The notes beneath the pieces were generated by a model that searched no databases, was not told the origin of the DNA, and saw only the letters and a program-made list of their open reading frames with translations. A DNA stretch of 10,536 nucleotides, taken from positions 1 through 10,536 of the forward strand of contig JBGURM010000112.1 in assembly GCA_045132035.1 (NCBI GenBank), in the 5' to 3' direction. Each line of letters begins with the position of its first letter. Position 1 is the first letter of the stretch. Positions 6,555 to 10,536 of the stretch are shown one piece after another. Source of the DNA: UBA2450 sp045132035 (lineage in GTDB: Bacteria > Bacillota_I > Bacilli_A > RFN20 > CAG-826). The translations under genes and the position numbers were made by a program.

Positions 6555-9500
6555 TTAATTCACTGCTATCCAATGAGCATAAATTGTTATATTATCGCTA
6601 TAACTCCAAGGTAATGTGTCATCAATTTTGTTACCATTCTCATCAAACCAACCAGCAAAAACGTATCCTTCTTTCTTTGGTGTTGGTAAATAGAATTCTG
6701 ACGACCCATAAGTGACAATAAAGGAATCAATAATCTCTGTATAATCACCGGTAACATGACTATTAATTGTACTATTTCCAGAAATAGAGATATTACACTC
6801 ACCATTTATCATGGCTTGGTTAGCTTTGTACGCAATATAATAAATACTTCCTGGTAGAAGAGTAACTGTAATTGAGAAATCAAGATTCTCATCAGAGATA
6901 TCATCGCAAGAAGAAACAACATTCCAATTTGAGTCATAAACTTCTCCATAAAGATCTAAACCGGAACTTGATGTTATTGTAATTGTTTGTTTTATTTGAG
7001 AAACAATCGCAATGTATTGGAATTCATTGCCATTAATTTGTACGTTAACATTATTTCCAAGCGGAGAATATTGATAGTTTGAAACATCAATCCATTTTGC
7101 ATAAAGATTTAAGTTTGAATTCACAAGGCCATTGAACGAATACAAATTATTGTACGATGAGTCGGTATACCATCCGCCGAATTTTAAATTATCTCTAGGA
7201 GATTCAGGCACAAAATAATCTAGAGTCGAATCCTTATATAAATTAACAGATTTAATTAAATTACCTTGGCTATAAAAATTAACAGTTGGACAATTTTGGC
7301 CACCATCGTAATCAAGCGTTGCTGTGTAATTATTCGGTGTCCACTTAGCATATAATGTATAATCTTTATTTGAAGAACCATTTATTATAGTTATTTTGCT
7401 AACATAATTAGATTCTAAATACCAACCAGCAAAAGTATAACCTTCTCTTGTTGGATCAAAAAGAGTGACTGTGTCATTCATTGTATATGAAGATGGATTG
7501 TTTTCGTTATTTGTGCCACCATTCAAAACGTAATTAATATTATATTTATGTATGTCCCATTTTGCATGGAATGATTGTGCGCTTGAATAATTCCAATTAT
7601 CAGTAATCAAATTATCATTTTCGTCATACCAACCTAAGAAATCATAACCATCATAAGCACATGCTGGAGCTGATGTTTTGGAATCATATGTTTGGGTAAC
7701 AAGATAATCATTGGCACTTGTAGAAAACTCAAGTCCACCATAATTCATGTCGCGTGGATATCCACCACAATAACCTTTCTTATAGAATGTTAAAAGTTCA
7801 CCAGGTTCAAAATATATTCTTTGTTCCACGCCGTACTTTGCTCCAGTCTTTTGGAAAATAACTGTACCTTTTGAATTAGTAACTCTCATAGTAGTGCTGC
7901 TTGAATCGTTTGCAAAGAAATAAATGTCAAGCCATCCATTAGAATAAAGTGGAGCTCTTAATACTTTGGTAACTTCACCAGTGGTAGTTGTAGAAGAATT
8001 AGAACTTAATGAATAACTAATTCCGTAAAGGCCATTAGGATGAATATCTGGATAATCAGAATTCCATTTGACGTACAAAGTTATATCAGAATCAAAACTA
8101 CCAGTTTTTTTAACAGGAGTTTTGAAAGCTGAATCATAATAAAATCCACCAAAACTTCTATTGTAAGAATATTCTGAGTAATAATAATTCTCTGGCCCAC
8201 CAACTTTATATAAGTCAATGGTTTTTCCTCGAGGAACAGCGACCGTTGTAGCGGGTCTACCATTATTCCAATTGATAGTCACATTGATTTTTTCGGAGCT
8301 TAAATAACCTCCGTTAGCATCAAAATGAGATTCAAAAGTATATGGAATGAATTTTGCATACAAAACTAAATCACCATATAATCCGTTGATGCTAGTAACT
8401 TGATTAACGAACTCTGGATCAGTATACCATCCATCAAAAGTATAATATTCCTTCGATGGATTCTTTAATGTAATTGTGTCTTCAGTAGTATATGATGAAG
8501 GATTCTTAGAATGATTTGTGCCACCATATAGCACATAAGTTATAGAATAGACGCCCAAAGTCCAATTAGCTACATATTCCTTATTGCCAGTGCTTCCACT
8601 TTTAATGATAACATTTGTTGATGGCTCATCACCATTTGATCCTGTCCAACCATTAAATAAATAACCATTTTTAGTTGGGGTACTTATAGCAATATCTTCA
8701 GATTCTATTGTGTATGATGATGGATTTGATGAATTGTTTGTTCCACCGTTTAGGTTGTAAGTTATTGAGTATCTAATTACACTCCATTTTGCATTAAGAT
8801 TGTCAATATTATCATGACTCCATACACCATCATTTAGCACCTTAGTCGAGCCATTATACCATCCAATAAATGTGTAGCCTTCGCGTTCTGGAATTGGCAA
8901 ACAATATGAACAGTCGTATTGAACGTTTACTGTTGTTTCCGAAACCACACCACCATTAGGATTAAGTGAAATTTCATAAGAATTTCCTTCGTTCCATTTT
9001 GCATTCAAGACTATGTCACCAGTAGTGCCAACGCTTATTGAAGTTATTTGATTGTTGCTGTTGTCAAACCATCCAATAAATGTGTAACCCACTTTTGTTG
9101 GATTTTCAAAAATAACACTGCTTTCAATAGTATATGATGATGGATTTGATGAATTGTTTGTTCCACCGTTTAGGTTGTAAGTTATTGAATATGTCGGTAT
9201 TTGAGGTGTTGTTATCGTTAATACTCTACTAGTAATACCAAATGTTTTACTATTGGTAGATGCAACGCGTTCGTAAAAACTATATGTCGTATTACAGGAT
9301 AAGTTTTCAAATATAGGACTGCTTTGCCATTCACAATTATCAACTTTGTATTCGTACCCTGCCTTTCCTTGCAAGATAACCGAATTATACGTCATGCTTT
9401 GTAGAACAGGAGAAGATGGAATGAGTAAACCATCACCACAGCATGTACTACACGTTGTAGTGCGGGTTATTTTGCCTGTTCCATTGCAACTGGAACATCG

Positions 9501-10536
9501 CTGTGTTGAGCTATCCTCAACATAATATCCGCCTTGTCCCGAACACACCGTGCAAAGTGAGTAAGATTGAGTTTTAATTGTGCCAGTTCCACTACAATTA
9601 GGGCAAGTGGTCTTTTTTTGTCCGTTGACAATTTTGCCACAGTTTGCACATTTTCTTGTTTTTGCTTGATTAGCCCACCATCTATATCCACATGAACATT
9701 CACATAAAACATCGCCACCATATCCGTTACACTTAGAACAAATTTGAGTAGATGTTGTAGTTATTTTTCCACTACCAGAGCATCTACTGCAAGACACCCA
9801 TCTTTTTGGATTCGTTGTAGTAATTGTTCCTTTACCACCGCAACTATTACACGTGCTCTCATGAGTGAAATGACCAATCCCATCACATTCATGGCATTGT
9901 TCACACCACATAGCATATAAAGTAATGTCTCCATCAATATCAAAAACATCACCCGGTTGATATGTTTTGCTTGAATACAGACAATTCCAGCCACAGAAGA
10001 CATAGTGTTCTCTTTCTGGAACATCTTCCGACAATATAAGGCTTTCTTTTTTTGTCTTCAATTGATCCTCTGGCGCATCAATTCCACCATCGGCATCATA
10101 ATGTATGACATATTGACGAGTGGAAGCATCAAACTGAGCAACATAAACAACATCTGAATCAACAGGTTTAATGGATGGATACCATCCAACAAAGGTATAA
10201 GAGAAATCATCATCGGAATTCTTTGTCGGAACACCATTATATGAAGGTATCTGCCCTTCAAAATACTCTTCGCTTTGTAATACTAATCCATCCCAATTAA
10301 CCCATGTAATTGTATAAGGCAATTTGCCGGTTTCGCTATCTCTATATGTGTAACCACAAACAGTACATGTATGAATAGTGTAACCACCAGCAGAATGAGA
10401 AGGCGATACAACTTGCTCTTCAAAATTATGACACTCTTCATCCTTTGTAAGATATTCATAACCATCATCAATACAATCGTGCCAGTGTTTTGTTTCATTA
10501 TTAGTCCAATCAGTTGAATAATTATGTTCTAAATGA
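6555..10536 (-). CDS. Large InlB/Flg_new-repeat surface protein with double DnaJ-type zinc region (5' partial)
   Basis: At least 1326 residues are visible and the frame is open to the right edge, so the N-terminus and any signal peptide are missing. A TTG at 10322 is an internal Leu codon, not the start: the frame continues upstream without a stop and encodes a HNYSTDWTN…HWHDC segment and HTCTVCGYTY, typical of bacterial repeat-protein N-terminal modules. Counting from that Leu as residue 1, the order is: two Flg_new-like repeats (3-139), a Cys-rich zinc region (140-299), an Fn3-like module (300-375), about five Flg_new repeats (376-753), a beta-rich insert (754-868), a half repeat (870-922), two more repeats (926-1077), a PPC-like module (1080-1187) and a last repeat (1190-1251). 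Repeats carry the GYTFxGWY and LYAKW signatures. There is no LPXTG motif or C-terminal membrane helix, so anchoring, if any, is elsewhere. Family members are usually extracellular or cell-surface proteins; adhesion is inferred, not shown. Confidence 0.85.
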   Translation of the reverse strand, partial: HLEHNYSTDWTNNETKHWHDCIDDGYEYLTKDEECHNFEEQVVSPSHSAGGYTIHTCTVCGYTYRDSETGKLPYTITWVNWDGLVLQSEEYFEGQIPSYNGVPTKNSDDDFSYTFVGWYPSIKPVDSDVVYVAQFDASTRQYVIHYDADGGIDAPEDQLKTKKESLILSEDVPEREHYVFCGWNCLYSSKTYQPGDVFDIDGDITLYAMWCEQCHECDGIGHFTHESTCNSCGGKGTITTTNPKRWVSCSRCSGSGKITTTSTQICSKCNGYGGDVLCECSCGYRWWANQAKTRKCANCGKIVNGQKKTTCPNCSGTGTIKTQSYSLCTVCSGQGGYYVEDSSTQRCSSCNGTGKITRTTTCSTCCGDGLLIPSSPVLQSMTYNSVILQGKAGYEYKVDNCEWQSSPIFENLSCNTTYSFYERVASTNSKTFGITSRVLTITTPQIPTYSITYNLNGGTNNSSNPSSYTIESSVIFENPTKVGYTFIGWFDNSNNQITSISVGTTGDIVLNAKWNEGNSYEISLNPNGGVVSETTVNVQYDCSYCLPIPEREGYTFIGWYNGSTKVLNDGVWSHDNIDNLNAKWSVIRYSITYNLNGGTNNSSNPSSYTIESEDIAISTPTKNGYLFNGWTGSNGDEPSTNVIIKSGSTGNKEYVANWTLGVYSITYVLYGGTNHSKNPSSYTTEDTITLKNPSKEYYTFDGWYTDPEFVNQVTSINGLYGDLVLYAKFIPYTFESHFDANGGYLSSEKINVTINWNNGRPATTVAVPRGKTIDLYKVGGPENYYYSEYSYNRSFGGFYYDSAFKTPVKKTGSFDSDITLYVKWNSDYPDIHPNGLYGISYSLSSNSSTTTTGEVTKVLRAPLYSNGWLDIYFFANDSSSTTMRVTNSKGTVIFQKTGAKYGVEQRIYFEPGELLTFYKKGYCGGYPRDMNYGGLEFSTSANDYLVTQTYDSKTSAPACAYDGYDFLGWYDENDNLITDNWNYSSAQSFHAKWDIHKYNINYVLNGGTNNENNPSSYTMNDTVTLFDPTREGYTFAGWYLESNYVSKITIINGSSNKDYTLYAKWTPNNYTATLDYDGGQNCPTVNFYSQGNLIKSVNLYKDSTLDYFVPESPRDNLKFGGWYTDSSYNNLYSFNGLVNSNLNLYAKWIDVSNYQYSPLGNNVNVQINGNEFQYIAIVSQIKQTITITSSSGLDLYGEVYDSNWNVVSSCDDISDENLDFSITVTLLPGSIYYIAYKANQAMINGECNISISGNSTINSHVTGDYTEIIDSFIVTYGSSEFYLPTPKKEGYVFAGWFDENGNKIDDTLPWSYSDNITIYAHWIAVN
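6762..7085 (-). other. PPC-like beta-sandwich module
   Basis: About 108 residues with the pattern YIAIVSQIKQTITITSSSGL, then DLYGEVYDSNWNVVSSCDD, LDFSITVTLLPGSIYYIAYK and CNISISG. The order of an aromatic strand, ITITSSSGLDLYG, an acidic D-D-x-S-D turn, and LxPGxxYYIxxK resembles bacterial pre-peptidase C-terminal (PPC) type domains, often calcium-binding extracellular modules. The assignment rests on pattern only. Confidence 0.5.
7719..8063 (-). other. Beta-rich insert in the repeat array (unrecognised)
   Basis: About 115 residues between an expanded Flg_new repeat and a half repeat. It starts NSDYPDIHPNGLYGISYSLS, has a Ser/Thr-rich stretch, then NGWLDIYFFAND, TMRVTNSKGTVIFQKTG and YFEPGELLTFYKKGYCGG. 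Alternating hydrophobic strands suggest a beta-sandwich. No named family was recognised; carbohydrate or ligand binding is only a guess. Confidence 0.4.
8713..9188 (-). repeat. 56-bp perfect direct repeat, 420 bp apart
   Basis: Bases 8713-8768 and 9133-9188 are identical over 56 positions, offset by exactly 420 bases (140 codons, two repeat units). They encode SITYNLNGGTNNSSNPSSYT in two of the Flg_new repeats. Both flanks diverge at once. A shorter identity of 19 bases (8858-8876 and 9068-9086) has half that offset (210 bases). Confidence 0.95.
9198..9425 (-). other. Fn3-like module of the repeat protein
   Basis: About 75 residues between the zinc region and the repeat array. They read AGYEYKVDNCEWQSSPIFEN then L-x-C-NTTYSFYERVAST and end LTITTP. 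The Y-x-Y-x-V-D…W-Q-x-S-P-x-F pattern followed by NTTYxFYxR is a recurrent Fn3-like module in secreted Bacillota proteins. Its role is probably as a spacer or in binding; no catalytic residues are evident. Confidence 0.55.
9426..9905 (-). other. Cys-rich zinc region: two DnaJ-type CXXCXGXG tetrads around a zinc ribbon
   Basis: Counting from the Leu codon at 10322, the eight CXXCXGXG motifs start at residues 143, 158, 178 and 195 (CHECDGIG, CNSCGGKG, CSRCSGSG, CSKCNGYG) and at 240, 257, 276 and 291 (CPNCSGTG, CTVCSGQG, CSSCNGTG, CSTCCGDG). Spacings within each tetrad (15-20-17 and 17-19-15) resemble the four-motif zinc domain of DnaJ, where motifs 1/4 and 2/3 each bind one zinc. Between the tetrads, about residues 207-229, CECSCGYRWW…KCANCG looks like a zinc ribbon. 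This predicts roughly five zinc ions. There is no J domain and no DnaJ substrate-binding domain, so the protein is not a DnaJ. Confidence 0.85.

Larger units (their letters stand above)
6570..9197 (-). repeat. Array of Listeria-Bacteroides (Flg_new/InlB B-type) repeats
   Basis: Protein-level repeats of about 65-80 residues, each opening with Y-x-I-T/N-Y-x-L-N-G-G-T, passing through GYTFxGWY and closing with LYAKW or a variant. Approximate placements on the minus strand are 9197-8994, 8978-8784, 8774-8562, 8552-8349, 8345-8064 (expanded), 7715-7557 (half), 7547-7341, 7331-7092 and 6755-6570. Two further divergent copies lie upstream at 10316-10128 and 10112-9906. Such repeats fold as small beta-grasp-like units in extracellular proteins. 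The basic DNA period is near 210 bases. Confidence 0.85.

Noticed and set aside
8349..9197. Regularly spaced repeats as a CRISPR array
   Set aside because: The period is about 210 bases, units are diverged and in frame, and they encode protein repeats; no short palindromic repeats or spacers are present.
9426..9905. Annotation of the large protein as DnaJ or a heat-shock chaperone
   Set aside because: Only the zinc motifs match; there is no J domain with HPD and no DnaJ C-terminal domain, and the rest is surface-type repeats.
9467..10024. Out-of-frame open frames with Cys/Val-rich translations in the zinc region
   Set aside because: They are shifted readings of the Cys-rich coding sequence; only the main frame gives regularly spaced CXXCXGXG motifs and repeat signatures.

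Overview
The window looks like the chromosome of a low-G+C Bacillota, probably a host-associated (gut) member of the Bacilli or a relative such as Erysipelotrichales or RF39-type lineages. The evidence is AT-rich DNA, standard-code ORFs, purine-rich Shine-Dalgarno sites, extended -10 promoters, and a large protein built from Listeria-Bacteroides (InlB B-type, Flg_new) repeats. The exact taxon cannot be fixed from this sequence.

Left part (1-3867). A sugar/choline-kinase-type phosphotransferase resembling N-acetylhexosamine 1-kinase (minus strand) is divergent from a two-gene plus-strand operon. The operon encodes a COG2509-type FAD-dependent dehydrogenase and, after a 3-base gap, a protein of the coenzyme F420-0:L-glutamate ligase (CofE-like) family. 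The 126-base divergent spacer carries a candidate extended -10 for each direction. The operon ends in a clear intrinsic terminator (3828-3867), which is also where convergent transcription from the right meets it.

Middle part (3882-6423, minus strand). This is a tightly packed cyclic-di-GMP pair: a seven-helix membrane HD-GYP phosphodiesterase followed, 4 bases later, by a degenerate-receiver/PAS/GGDEF diguanylate cyclase. One module thus carries a predicted c-di-GMP-degrading enzyme and a predicted c-di-GMP-making enzyme.

Right part (6555-10536, minus strand). A very large repeat protein fills the rest and runs off the right edge. At least 1326 residues are visible and the true N-terminus lies outside the window. 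It combines a Cys/His-containing N-terminal segment, two Flg_new-like repeats, a zinc-binding region with two complete DnaJ-type sets of four CXXCXGXG motifs flanking a zinc ribbon, an Fn3-like module, and a long array of further Flg_new repeats interrupted by two different beta-rich modules. It is on the same strand as the c-di-GMP genes, but a separate promoter lies between them. c-di-GMP control of this presumed surface protein is possible but unproven.

No tRNA, rRNA, CRISPR array, insertion sequence or riboswitch was recognised. No stretch longer than 300 bases lacks a gene; the longest gaps are 1071-1196 and 6424-6554.
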